Assembly (NCBI GenBank): GCA_947258675.1
Contig: CAMYJP010000164.1
Coordinates: forward strand, 1 to 5,968
DNA length: 5,968 nucleotides
From: an uncultured Desulfobulbaceae bacterium
GTDB taxonomy: Bacteria; Desulfobacterota; Desulfobulbia; Desulfobulbales; BM004
Reading direction: 5' to 3'
A program made the position numbers and the translations under genes. Shown in pieces: positions 1-5,968 of this stretch (position 1 is its first letter; each line of letters begins with the position of its first letter). The notes beneath the pieces are model-generated. The model did not search any database and had not been told where the DNA came from. It worked only from the letters and a program-made list of their open reading frames with translations.

Positions 1-438
1 TTTCTCCAGGTCGGCAACTATCTCCTGGTCCAGTTTGGTCATCCTGGCCTCGGTATACCTCATGGCCGCGGCAGAATCACCATCCATGGAACCGAAGTTC
101 CCCTGTCCATCGACCAAAGGGTAGCGCATGGCAAAGTCCTGCGCCATTCTTACAATGGTGTCATATGCTGCGGTATCGCCATGGGGGTGATATTTACCAA
201 TGACATCACCGACAATACGCGCGGATTTGATATATGGACGGTTATAGGTGTTGCCCAGCTCCCGCATGGCAAAAAGGGCACGTCGATGCACAGGCTTCAA
301 CCCGTCCCGTACATCTGGTAGAGCTCGGCCTACAATTACCGACATCGCGTAATCAAGGTATGATTTACGCAGCTCCTTTTCTATAGCAATAGTGGGAACC
401 GAATCCTGGGGCATGTTATTTTCAGTTGTGTCAGTCAT
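1..438 (-). CDS. gyrA: DNA gyrase subunit A, N-terminal 146 residues (partial, runs off the left edge)
   Basis: GyrA is the DNA-cleaving subunit of gyrase (A2B2), which introduces negative supercoils using ATP. The visible part is the start of the winged-helix breakage-reunion domain. It shows the family N-terminus with [21 protein letters not shown] (residues 26-46), then [12 protein letters not shown], then the quinolone-determining region [17 protein letters not shown] (84-100). [20 protein letters not shown] follows, with catalytic tyrosine Y128 (E. coli Tyr122). Positions equivalent to E. coli Ser83 and Asp87 are Thr89 and Asp93. The ATG start at 438-436 has a Shine-Dalgarno AGGAA at 451-447 with 8 nt spacing. 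It lies 94 bp downstream of gyrB in the same direction, and no terminator is visible in the gap, so cotranscription is likely. The remaining part of the gene (E. coli GyrA is about 875 residues) lies outside the window. Identification is certain. Confidence 0.98.
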   Translation of the reverse strand, partial: MTDTTENNMPQDSVPTIAIEKELRKSYLDYAMSVIVGRALPDVRDGLKPVHRRALFAMRELGNTYNRPYIKSARIVGDVIGKYHPHGDTAAYDTIVRMAQDFAMRYPLVDGQGNFGSMDGDSAAAMRYTEARMTKLDQEIVADLEK

Positions 439-532
439 GTGAATATTTCCTGTTTATTGCTTTTCTGGTCTTAGAGTGAACCTACAAATCCAGCCCTTAA
501 CCAGTGCAACACACGAGTTTTTTAAATCCTAA
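439..532 (-). other. gyrB-gyrA spacer, no terminator seen
   Basis: This 94-bp gap contains the gyrA ribosome-binding site AGGAA (451-447). A TTGCAC hexamer on the minus strand has only a poor -10 partner 17 bp away, so an internal gyrA promoter is not supported. No hairpin with a T-run separates the two genes. Confidence 0.5.
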
Positions 533-2944
533 TTATATATCAAGTTCGGAAACTTCCAGGGCGTGATTTTGGATGAACTCACGCCTTGGCTCAACCTTGT
601 CACCCATCAGTGTGGTGAACATCTCGTCAGCCGATTCCGCATCATCAATGCTCACCTGGAGCAGGGTCCTGTTTTCTGGGTTCATGGTCGTATCCCAGAG
701 CTGTTCAGGGTTCATTTCACCAAGACCTTTATATCGCTGCAGGTGGCTGCCCTTAAACGTTTCCTCGCGAACCATTCGAACAAGGTCGTGCCAGTTGTCA
801 ACCGCTATTTCACGATCACTGCCACTCGCGGAAACCCTGGTAAGAATAAATTTTTGACCCAGGAACGATTTAATCTCTGGATAAATGTCTAAAGCCTGGC
901 GATATTCTGCAACGAGGGGGATGTTGGGCCCCAAAACAGTCATCACATGGGTCTGCCCGCGAAACGCCAAATCGACCTCATAACAGGAGGGCCGCCAGCG
1001 ACACGAACGGATATTGCCAATAACAGGTCCTAACGGTTCAATATCCTGCAGAAGATTCTTCAAGAAAGATTCATCCTGGAACTGATCTGCCGAAGCAACC
1101 CCGTGCTCCAGGAGAAAAATGGTCATTTTTTCCAGGATGTCCAGGCGTTCAAGATGAGTGCAAATCCGCTCAAAATAGGAAAGTTTTTTCAAAACTGTGA
1201 CCATTTCTTCGCCAGCAACCTCAACCCCGCTCTCCGTTTTGAAGCTCAAAATTTGCTGCGCCTGGTTATAGAGGTGGTCACCCAGGGCATCGTCATCGAT
1301 GAAATAGGTCTCTTTTTTTCCTTTACCAATCCGGTAAAGGGGAGGTTGCCCAATATACACATGTCCTTTTTCCACCAGGGGCAACATTTGCCTGTAGAAA
1401 AATGTCAGCAGCAGGGTTCGGATATGCGCTCCGTCAACATCAGCATCTGTCATAATGATGACTTTGTGGTAGCGAAGCTTTTCCAGGTCAAACTCCTCCC
1501 TGCCTATACCTGTTCCAAGGGATGCGATAAGCTGTTTTATCTCTTCACTGCCGAGGATTTTGTCAAAACGGGCCTTTTCCACATTCATGATCTTGCCGCG
1601 CAAAGGTAAAATAGCTTGAACACTTCGGTCCCGCCCTTGTTTCGCACTACCTCCGGCCGAGTCACCCTCAACAATGAAAATTTCTCTTTCTTTTGGGTCC
1701 TTGCTTTGGCACTCTGCCAGCTTCCCTGCCATCAGGACCGACAGCCCGTCTTTTTTGCGGGACAAATCCCTGGCCTTTCTGGCGGCATCCCTGGCCCGTG
1801 CAGCCTCGACCGCTTTGCTTAATATTCTTTTTGCAACCGCAGGATTTTGTTCAAGGTAAATTCCCAGTTTTTCGTTACACAAGGATTCAACAATAGACCT
1901 CACCTCGCTGTTGCCAAGCTTGGTCTTTGTCTGTCCCTCGAACTGAGGGTTGGGCACCCGAACGGAAATAACACAAGTGAGGCCCTCCCGCACGTCATCG
2001 CCCCCCATCTTCTCTTTGAGGTTTTTGGGGACAATATCATCACTGGCATACCGATTAATACACTTGGTCAGGGCCGCCTTAAAACCAAAGACGTGCGTTC
2101 CCCCCTCTCTGGTGTTGATGTTGTTGACATAGGAAAACAACCGCTCGGTATATCCGTCATAGTACTGGAAACATACCTCAACCTGAACATCGTCCCTCTC
2201 GCCGGAAATAAAAACCGGCTCCGGGTGGATTGCTGTCCGGTTGCGGTTGAGGTACTCGATATAGGAACTTACCCCGCCGTCGTACTTGAAATCATCTTCT
2301 TCTCCGCTTCGCTCATCCTTTAAGAAGATGCGGACCCCTCGGTTGAGAAAAGCAAGTTCCCGCAAACGGTTGGTGACTCTTTCATAATTAAAAACTGTTG
2401 TTTCGGTAAATATTGATGCATCCGGCTTAAACGTGATAGTGGTTCCGGTTTTTTCGCTCTTCCCCATCTCCTCCAAATCACTTGTACGGGAGCCAAAAGC
2501 ATAGGTCTGCCGATATACTTTACCATTTCGCCTCACAAGGGCTGTTGCCTCCTGGCTCAAACCGTTAACCACCGATACCCCAACACCGTGGAGACCACCA
2601 GAGACCTTATAGCTTGAGTGATCAAACTTGCCCCCGGCATGCAGGGTGGTCATTACCAGCTCCAGAGCTGACATGTTTTCCGATGGATGCATATCCACCG
2701 GAATGCCCCGTCCGTTATCTTCAACAGATACAGAGTTGTCCGGGTGAATAAGAACGCTGATTTTGTCGCAGTGCCCGGCAAGAGATTCATCAATGGAGTT
2801 GTCTACAACTTCATAAATCAGGTGATGAAGGCCTTCTCCCGCTGTATTTCCAATATACATGGAGGGGCGTTTTCTAACAGCCTCAAGCCCGTCAAGAACC
2901 TTTATCTGTTCCGCCCCATATGATGTGTTTTTTTCGTCGCTCAC
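533..2944 (-). CDS. gyrB: DNA gyrase subunit B (ATPase/TOPRIM subunit), complete, GTG start
   Basis: GyrB supplies the ATPase and the metal-binding TOPRIM domain of gyrase. The GHKL ATPase part shows EVVDNSIDE (45-53), DNGRGIP (76-82), AGGKFD (103-108) and GGLHGVG (116-122). The transducer domain carries QTKTKLGN (338-345). TOPRIM shows EGDSAGGSAKQGRDR (426-440) and DADVDGAH (500-507), with metal ligands E426, D500 and D502 by analogy to E. coli. The C-terminal QRYKGLGEMNPEQLW (736-750) is intact. About 165 residues between roughly 551 and 715 form the insert typical of Gram-negative GyrB, and the total of 803 nearly equals E. coli's 804. The start codon is GTG at 2944-2942: an in-frame TAA stands only 18 nt upstream (2962-2960), no other start lies between, and the next Met (29) is inside the conserved ATPase region. 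The Shine-Dalgarno is a weak AAGG about 12 nt away. The stop is TAA at 535-533. Confidence 0.99.
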   Translation of the reverse strand: MSDEKNTSYGAEQIKVLDGLEAVRKRPSMYIGNTAGEGLHHLIYEVVDNSIDESLAGHCDKISVLIHPDNSVSVEDNGRGIPVDMHPSENMSALELVMTTLHAGGKFDHSSYKVSGGLHGVGVSVVNGLSQEATALVRRNGKVYRQTYAFGSRTSDLEEMGKSEKTGTTITFKPDASIFTETTVFNYERVTNRLRELAFLNRGVRIFLKDERSGEEDDFKYDGGVSSYIEYLNRNRTAIHPEPVFISGERDDVQVEVCFQYYDGYTERLFSYVNNINTREGGTHVFGFKAALTKCINRYASDDIVPKNLKEKMGGDDVREGLTCVISVRVPNPQFEGQTKTKLGNSEVRSIVESLCNEKLGIYLEQNPAVAKRILSKAVEAARARDAARKARDLSRKKDGLSVLMAGKLAECQSKDPKEREIFIVEGDSAGGSAKQGRDRSVQAILPLRGKIMNVEKARFDKILGSEEIKQLIASLGTGIGREEFDLEKLRYHKVIIMTDADVDGAHIRTLLLTFFYRQMLPLVEKGHVYIGQPPLYRIGKGKKETYFIDDDALGDHLYNQAQQILSFKTESGVEVAGEEMVTVLKKLSYFERICTHLERLDILEKMTIFLLEHGVASADQFQDESFLKNLLQDIEPLGPVIGNIRSCRWRPSCYEVDLAFRGQTHVMTVLGPNIPLVAEYRQALDIYPEIKSFLGQKFILTRVSASGSDREIAVDNWHDLVRMVREETFKGSHLQRYKGLGEMNPEQLWDTTMNPENRTLLQVSIDDAESADEMFTTLMGDKVEPRREFIQNHALEVSELDI

Positions 2945-3000
2945 TTTGTATTTACGCCTTTAAATTTGTTAATAAAAATATCGTTGGCCTTGCGAAATAT
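2945..3000 (-). other. dnaN-gyrB spacer, no terminator seen
   Basis: This 56-bp AT-rich gap holds the weak gyrB ribosome-binding site and an in-frame stop just before the GTG start. No hairpin followed by a T-run is visible on the minus strand, which supports read-through from dnaN into gyrB. There is no room for recF. Confidence 0.6.
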
Positions 3001-4131
3001 TTATAATTTCATAGGCATAACTATGCTTAAAAAACCCTCATCATCATCAGACATTATGAGACAGGGACTTTCACCGGAACTTATATATGCCTTTACAGTG
3101 TTTCCCTCCATAACCTGAAGTGCATCAATAAAATACCGGCAGTTAAACCCCAGTGACAGGGGTTCTCCAGAATAAACAACTTCAAACTCGTCCTTGGCGC
3201 TGCCGAAATCAGCATTCTGCGAATGAAGCACCATGTGATTTTTTTTCAATTCAATTTTTACTGCTTTGAACATGTCCTCTGTAAACAAGTTTATACGTTT
3301 GAGCGCTTCAAGAAACCGTAACCTGTCAATTTCTACTACATTGTCCCTCGATATTACCTTGAGTATGCTTTCGAAATCGGGAAATTCCCCTTGCATTAAA
3401 CGAATTATTAATAAAGAATCTTCGCTTTGTATAACTGCTTGCTTTTTCTCGATACCAAATTGAAATATATCTTTATCTTCACAAAATTTTCTTATTTCCT
3501 GAATACCCCTCCTTGGGATGAGGGTAATGGGGTTAAAAAGAAGTTTGTCTGTTTTTTTGTCCACTTCTTTGCTCATTATTGTCAGCCGATGTCCGTCTGA
3601 TGTAATGAACTTAAGATAATAATTTTCCCCTTCTTTATATTTTTGGAAAAGCGCGGACGTCAGGCTGTACATGTTCTCTTTATCCTGGGCGACTGAAAAA
3701 ATTGTTTTATCTATAAGATCAGAAAAAACAGCCGCCTCTACTTTTACCATGTTCTTTTCGTCGTATTCTGGAAAATGGGGGAATTCGTCACTAACCATAC
3801 CCGCCAATTTGTATTGGCTTGATCCTGCAGTTATATCAACCCAGTTCTGTTCTTTTTCTTGAAACGTGATTACCGGGGAATTAGATTCCCTTGCCAATTC
3901 AAACAATTTTTTTGCGGGCAGGGTCAAAACTCCTTTTTCTAATACCTCGGCCGGAACTGTTTGTTTTAGACCTATTTCAAGGTCTGTTCCGGTTAAAACA
4001 ATCCTATCTTCTTCCACTTCAACAAGGACATTCGATAAAATAGCAAGGGTTCCTTTTTTACTCGTGATGTTCTGTTGGGCGCCAATGGCGCGAAGAAAAT
4101 CTTCCCGGACTACGTTAAAATGAAAAGCCAT
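3001..4131 (-). CDS. dnaN: DNA polymerase III beta subunit (sliding clamp), complete
   Basis: DnaN forms the ring-shaped dimer that tethers DNA polymerase III and other partners to DNA. The 376-residue product fits the family (E. coli 366) and covers all three clamp domains. Recognisable segments are ILSNVLVE near the N-terminus (31-38), TSDGHRL (177-183), LIPRRGIQEIRK (204-215), RLMQGEFPDFESIL (244-257), FNCRYFIDAL (329-338) and the canonical C-terminal VMPMKL (371-376), part of the partner-binding pocket. The ATG at 4131-4129 has AAAGG at 4145-4141 with 9 nt spacing. The stop is TAA at 3003-3001, 56 bp before gyrB on the same strand with no hairpin between them. dnaN is the first gene of the leftward block; its promoter must lie in the AT-rich region to the right, but no convincing -35/-10 pair was found there on the minus strand. 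recF, often located between dnaN and gyrB, is absent. Confidence 0.99.
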   Translation of the reverse strand: MAFHFNVVREDFLRAIGAQQNITSKKGTLAILSNVLVEVEEDRIVLTGTDLEIGLKQTVPAEVLEKGVLTLPAKKLFELARESNSPVITFQEKEQNWVDITAGSSQYKLAGMVSDEFPHFPEYDEKNMVKVEAAVFSDLIDKTIFSVAQDKENMYSLTSALFQKYKEGENYYLKFITSDGHRLTIMSKEVDKKTDKLLFNPITLIPRRGIQEIRKFCEDKDIFQFGIEKKQAVIQSEDSLLIIRLMQGEFPDFESILKVISRDNVVEIDRLRFLEALKRINLFTEDMFKAVKIELKKNHMVLHSQNADFGSAKDEFEVVYSGEPLSLGFNCRYFIDALQVMEGNTVKAYISSGESPCLIMSDDDEGFLSIVMPMKL

Positions 4132-4230
4132 AGTAATTATCCTTTTTTTTTAAAAAACTTATTGTTGTACTTAGAAGTGTTAGTTTGTTAGTTGTTTGGA
4201 TAACCTCTTAAAATAATTGTTTTTATAAAG

Positions 4231-4258
4231 TTGAAAAAGGAATAAATAACTTCATAAT
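4231..4258 (+). promoter_or_regulatory. Possible sigma70-type promoter toward the hydrolase gene
   Basis: TTGAAA (4231-4236) and CATAAT (4253-4258) are separated by 16 bp; each hexamer differs from consensus at one position. It would start transcripts about 150 nt before the hydrolase start and read across the DnaA-box cluster. AT-rich DNA gives such matches by chance, so support is weak. Confidence 0.25.
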
Positions 4259-4284
4259 TATTTTGGGATAAAAAAGAGGAATTT

Positions 4285-4293
4285 TTATACACA
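4285..4293 (+). promoter_or_regulatory. DnaA box TTATACACA
   Basis: Exact match to the consensus TTWTNCACA and identical to box R2 of E. coli oriC. It is in the same orientation as, and starts 12 bp before, the second consensus box at 4297. It was identified by reading only, so binding is inferred. Confidence 0.5.
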
Positions 4294-4296
4294 TTT

Positions 4297-4305
4297 TTTT
4301 CCACA
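4297..4305 (+). promoter_or_regulatory. DnaA box TTTTCCACA
   Basis: Exact match to TTWTNCACA. Its centre (4301) coincides with the symmetry axis of the flanking 12-bp inverted repeat (4261-4272 and 4330-4341). The next candidate box, with one mismatch (TTGTGCACA at 4319-4327), lies 22 bp further on in the same orientation. Binding is inferred. Confidence 0.5.
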
Positions 4306-4412
4306 GGTCGCTAACAATTTGTGCACATATTTATCCCAAAAGACCTTTTTAAAAGATTAACAAATTTACCCGAAAACGTTTGAAAATACAAAGAAATAAT
4401 AAATTTTAATTT

Positions 4413-5478
4413 ATGGAAAAATCATATTTTATAGGGGTAGATAAATGCCTTAAACCCTTATTGAAAAAAGGGGTTGACGAAGGTGTTTTTTCTGGTGTGG
4501 CTGTGGGTATGTATAAGTATTCAGAAAAGGGAAACAGAAAACAAGTTTTATGTTATGGAAAAACGAGAAAAAATTCAGGGGCAGCACAGATAAAAGAAGC
4601 AACTTTTTTCGACTTGGCATCGTTGACCAAACCCCTGTGTACTGTTCAGATCATCCTCCATCTCTTGGAGAGAGAAAAAATTTCATGGAACACAACGCTG
4701 GGGGCAATATTTGGAACAAAAACACCCGAAATTTTAAAAAAAATACAAATCACACATCTTTTGTCGCACTCCTCAGGCCTCAAGGCATACGTGCCTTATT
4801 ATCAAGTTTTTAAAGCTGCTCAGTACACGGAAAACAAAGAAAGACTGCTCGGCTTTATTTTTAACGATAATCTAATTTATTCGATTGGAAAAAAATGTGT
4901 ATACAGCGACCTTGGATATATACTTCTCGGGGAAATAATCGAGAGGGTGTCTGGTGAAAAACTTAATGATTTTTTTAAAAAGGTAATTACAGGGCCGCTC
5001 GGATTGGAAAAACAGGTGATGTTCAGACCGGTTGATACGTTCGCAACAAGTGATACCGTGGAAATAGCCGCAACACAACATTGCCCATGGAGGAAACGGT
5101 TGCTGCAGGGAGAGGTAGACGATGAGCACTGTTGGCTCATGAACGGAGTGGCAGGCCATGCGGGGATGTTTGGTACTGTCAACGGAGTGTTAGATATGGC
5201 TACACATATTCTTAATCAGTGGCAGGGAAGGGAAGAAAACCCATCATATAGCAACGTTTTGCTGCAACAGGCCTTGACCAGGAAATACAGTGATCAAACC
5301 TGGTGCCAGGGGTTCGACACCCCGTCACCGAGAAATTCAAGCGGTGGAAAATATATTTCCATGGAAAGCGTAGGCCATGTTGACAAACCGGATTCACCCA
5401 ACCAGGGACAATGAAAAGATAAAAATTTTTCGACCGTTATTACATGACACCTTGTTTCGGGCCATGCAGATTACATAA
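4413..5478 (+). pseudogene. Serine hydrolase (beta-lactamase/DD-peptidase superfamily), frameshifted with internal deletion
   Basis: The intact part (4413-5414, 333 residues) belongs to the penicillin-binding-protein-like serine hydrolases. It has the nucleophile motif SLTK (S70, K73), HLLSHSSGL (115-123), YSDLG with the second-motif tyrosine Y164, GHAGMFGT (248-255) and DTPSPRNSS (302-310). No signal peptide is visible, so it would be cytoplasmic. After SVGH (319-322) the reading frame continues only with an unrelated 11-residue tail to TGA at 5412-5414. In the +1 frame, codons from 5377 encode MLTNRIHPTRDNEK and so on to TAA at 5476-5478, the expected family C-terminus. Roughly 20 residues that normally join these parts, with the FTGTS-like third active-site motif, are missing. 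This is from memory of the family and was not aligned. A loss of 3n+2 nt fits the frame change. The product is probably inactive. The start has no clear Shine-Dalgarno. The substrate is unknown. A sequencing or assembly error is the alternative. Confidence 0.72.
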
Positions 5479-5510
5479 AAAAAGCCCCTGCCGTTTAAGC
5501 AGAGGCTTTT
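5477..5510 (-). terminator. Rho-independent terminator between convergent genes
   Basis: The stem pairs GCCCCTGC (5484-5491) with GCAGAGGC (5499-5506), with one C-A mismatch and a 7-nt loop. Flanking AAAA/TTTT (5480-5483 and 5507-5510) can extend it. Read on the minus strand it ends in seven T residues (complement of 5477-5483), 22 nt after the small gene's stop, so it best serves the minus-strand pair. On the plus strand only four T follow, giving weaker termination for the hydrolase, whose restored stop codon abuts the A-run. Confidence 0.8.
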
Positions 5511-5532
5511 AAATGCTTTACAAATTTTTCTA

Positions 5533-5706
5533 TTACCACCAGCAAATAGTTTTATCAGCATCCATAATTTTATCAACGAGTTGATCGTAATCTGGGCTGT
5601 CAACGTTGAGGTCAAAAGTATCTGCTTCTCGGTCTCTGGTAACTATCTCAACCAATTTCTTGGTCGTTTCATCTGGTTGTGAACGATATACGTTTAATAC
5701 TTTCAT
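5533..5706 (-). CDS. Small protein of 57 residues, unknown function
   Basis: The product begins MKVLNVYRSQPDETTKKL and ends KTICWW. It is acidic (about 13 Asp/Glu against 8 Lys/Arg) with no signal peptide or membrane segment. The order of hydrophobic stretches suggests alternating strands and helices: KVLNVY strand, DETTKKLVEIV helix, DTFDLNV strand, YDQLVDKIMD helix, KTICWW strand. This resembles half of a small alpha/beta fold; that is inference only. The ATG at 5706-5704 was chosen because GGGAG (5719-5715) sits 8 nt upstream. An in-frame ATG at 5751 would overlap the preceding gene and lacks this support. It follows the upstream gene by 22 nt, so the two are probably cotranscribed, and a strong terminator follows. 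The single cysteine next to two tryptophans at the very end is distinctive. I do not recognise the family. Confidence 0.75.
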   Translation of the reverse strand: MKVLNVYRSQPDETTKKLVEIVTRDREADTFDLNVDSPDYDQLVDKIMDADKTICWW

Positions 5707-5728
5707 TGGTTGTGCTCCCGAAGAATGT

Positions 5729-5968
5729 TTATAAGGTTCCGTAGGGGACAATTACGTCCATATCACGAAGTTTCTCTCCGATTTCTTCTGTGGTCATTGC
5801 TTCAAAATCGTTTTTGTCGCAATTTGCCTGGACGTTGGAGAACACATCACCCTCCATGTCGCGGAGCATATCAATTCGGTCCACGTTTTCTTCGTCGAGC
5901 TTATCTATTTCGACATCGACAAGGATGCCATATGAATACATATTTTCAACAGCCAGGCCAAGGCCGGT
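5729..5968 (-). CDS. C-terminal part of an acidic protein, unknown function (partial at the right edge)
   Basis: The frame is open to the window edge, giving at least 79 residues that begin TGLGLAVENMYSYGILVD and end MDVIVPYGTL before TAA at 5731-5729. About 20 Asp/Glu against 6 Lys/Arg make it strongly acidic. There is one cysteine (QANCDKND) and no membrane segment. An ATG at 5941-5939 exists, but no Shine-Dalgarno precedes it and sensible coding continues upstream (TGLGLAVEN), so the true start is probably outside the window; a 70-residue protein starting there cannot be excluded. It lies directly upstream of the 57-residue gene on the same strand, suggesting shared expression and possibly a shared role. 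The family was not recognised. Confidence 0.65.
   Translation of the reverse strand, partial: TGLGLAVENMYSYGILVDVEIDKLDEENVDRIDMLRDMEGDVFSNVQANCDKNDFEAMTTEEIGEKLRDMDVIVPYGTL

Larger units (their letters stand above)
4261..4341. repeat. Perfect 12-bp inverted repeat around the DnaA boxes
   Basis: The arms are TTTTGGGATAAA (4261-4272) and TTTATCCCAAAA (4330-4341), exact reverse complements separated by 57 bp. The bases immediately outside and inside the arms do not pair, so the match is exactly 12 bp. Each arm contains TTATCCCAA, which differs by one base from the E. coli R3-type site TTATCCAAA. The arms may therefore be low-affinity DnaA sites facing each other, or an operator for an unknown protein. 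The spacer is too long for a simple terminator, and no T-run pattern supports one. Confidence 0.6.
4132..4412. other. Divergent AT-rich intergenic region, candidate replication origin (oriC)
   Basis: This 281-bp gap separates leftward dnaN from the rightward hydrolase gene. It is strongly AT-rich. It contains two sites matching the DnaA-box consensus TTWTNCACA (4285-4293 and 4297-4305) and a one-mismatch box TTGTGCACA (4319-4327). There are also two weaker inverted sites (TTGGGATAA at 4263-4271 and TTATCCCAA at 4331-4339) and a TTTGGATAA at 4195-4203, whose complement TTATCCAAA equals box R3 of E. coli oriC. Known biology: bacterial origins are AT-rich intergenic regions with DnaA-box clusters, often beside dnaN and gyrB. 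Inference: gene divergence and neighbours suit an origin. Against it, dnaA is not in the window and AT-rich DNA yields weak boxes by chance. An alternative is a DnaA-regulated dnaN promoter region. Confidence 0.45.

Noticed and set aside
1103..2323. Long plus-strand open frames opposite gyrB (for example 1103-1609 and 1847-2323)
   Set aside because: They lie wholly antisense to a fully conserved gyrB, overlap one another in different frames and show no recognisable motifs.
4171..4191. Three TTAG motifs next to the R3-like site, considered as DnaA-trio elements
   Set aside because: They are spaced 9 and 8 nt apart rather than in 3-nt steps, so they do not fit the trio pattern.
4320..4327. TGTGCACA palindrome as an independent operator
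   Set aside because: An 8-bp palindrome is common by chance and is already covered by the one-mismatch DnaA box at 4319-4327.
4872..5182. Minus-strand open frames of about 95-101 codons opposite the hydrolase
   Set aside because: The plus strand carries conserved hydrolase motifs here; these frames have no ribosome-binding site or recognisable domain.
5394..5615. Minus-strand frame of 73 codons crossing the terminator
   Set aside because: It runs through the terminator hairpin and overlaps the better-supported 57-residue gene in another frame.
5707..5751. Earlier ATG for the small protein, adding 15 residues
   Set aside because: It would overlap the end of the upstream gene and include the GGGAG ribosome-binding site within coding sequence; the ATG at 5706 is well placed behind that site.
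1..5968. tRNA or rRNA genes, CRISPR arrays, insertion sequences
   Set aside because: No cloverleaf-like segment, regularly spaced identical repeats, transposase motifs or terminal repeats were seen.

Overview
This window carries a dnaN-gyrB-gyrA block read leftward on the minus strand. It covers the 5' end of gyrA (1-438), all of gyrB (533-2944) and all of dnaN (3001-4131). A short AT-rich intergenic region (4132-4412) follows. To its right is a divergent serine hydrolase gene of the beta-lactamase/DD-peptidase superfamily (4413-5478, plus strand), which appears broken. Beyond a hairpin terminator (5477-5510) lie two small minus-strand genes that run toward the hydrolase: a 57-residue protein (5533-5706) and the C-terminal part of an acidic protein cut by the window edge (5729-5968).

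The organism is a bacterium with a Gram-negative-type gyrase: GyrB is 803 residues and has the long insert between TOPRIM and the C-terminal motif. The order dnaN-gyrB-gyrA without recF between dnaN and gyrB recalls sulfate-reducing Desulfobacterota. That placement is an inference from memory of gene order and was not tested. The hydrolase, dnaN and the intergenic region look more AT-rich than the gyrase genes.

The sliding clamp and both gyrase subunits serve replication elongation and supercoiling and are probably cotranscribed, since the gaps are 56 and 94 bp with no terminator seen. The 281-bp divergent intergenic region is the most interesting non-coding part. It holds two consensus DnaA boxes plus weaker ones with near-regular 12/22-bp spacing, and a perfect 12-bp inverted repeat whose axis falls on one consensus box. 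With genes diverging from it and replication genes alongside, it is a candidate replication origin, although dnaA is not in the window.

The second notable point is the hydrolase. The reading frame ends early at 5414, but the +1 frame from 5377 encodes a recognisable family C-terminus ending at 5478. About 20 residues between the two parts, including the expected third active-site motif, are missing. This is best explained by a frameshifting deletion, or by an assembly error. No clearly new multi-gene system was found.
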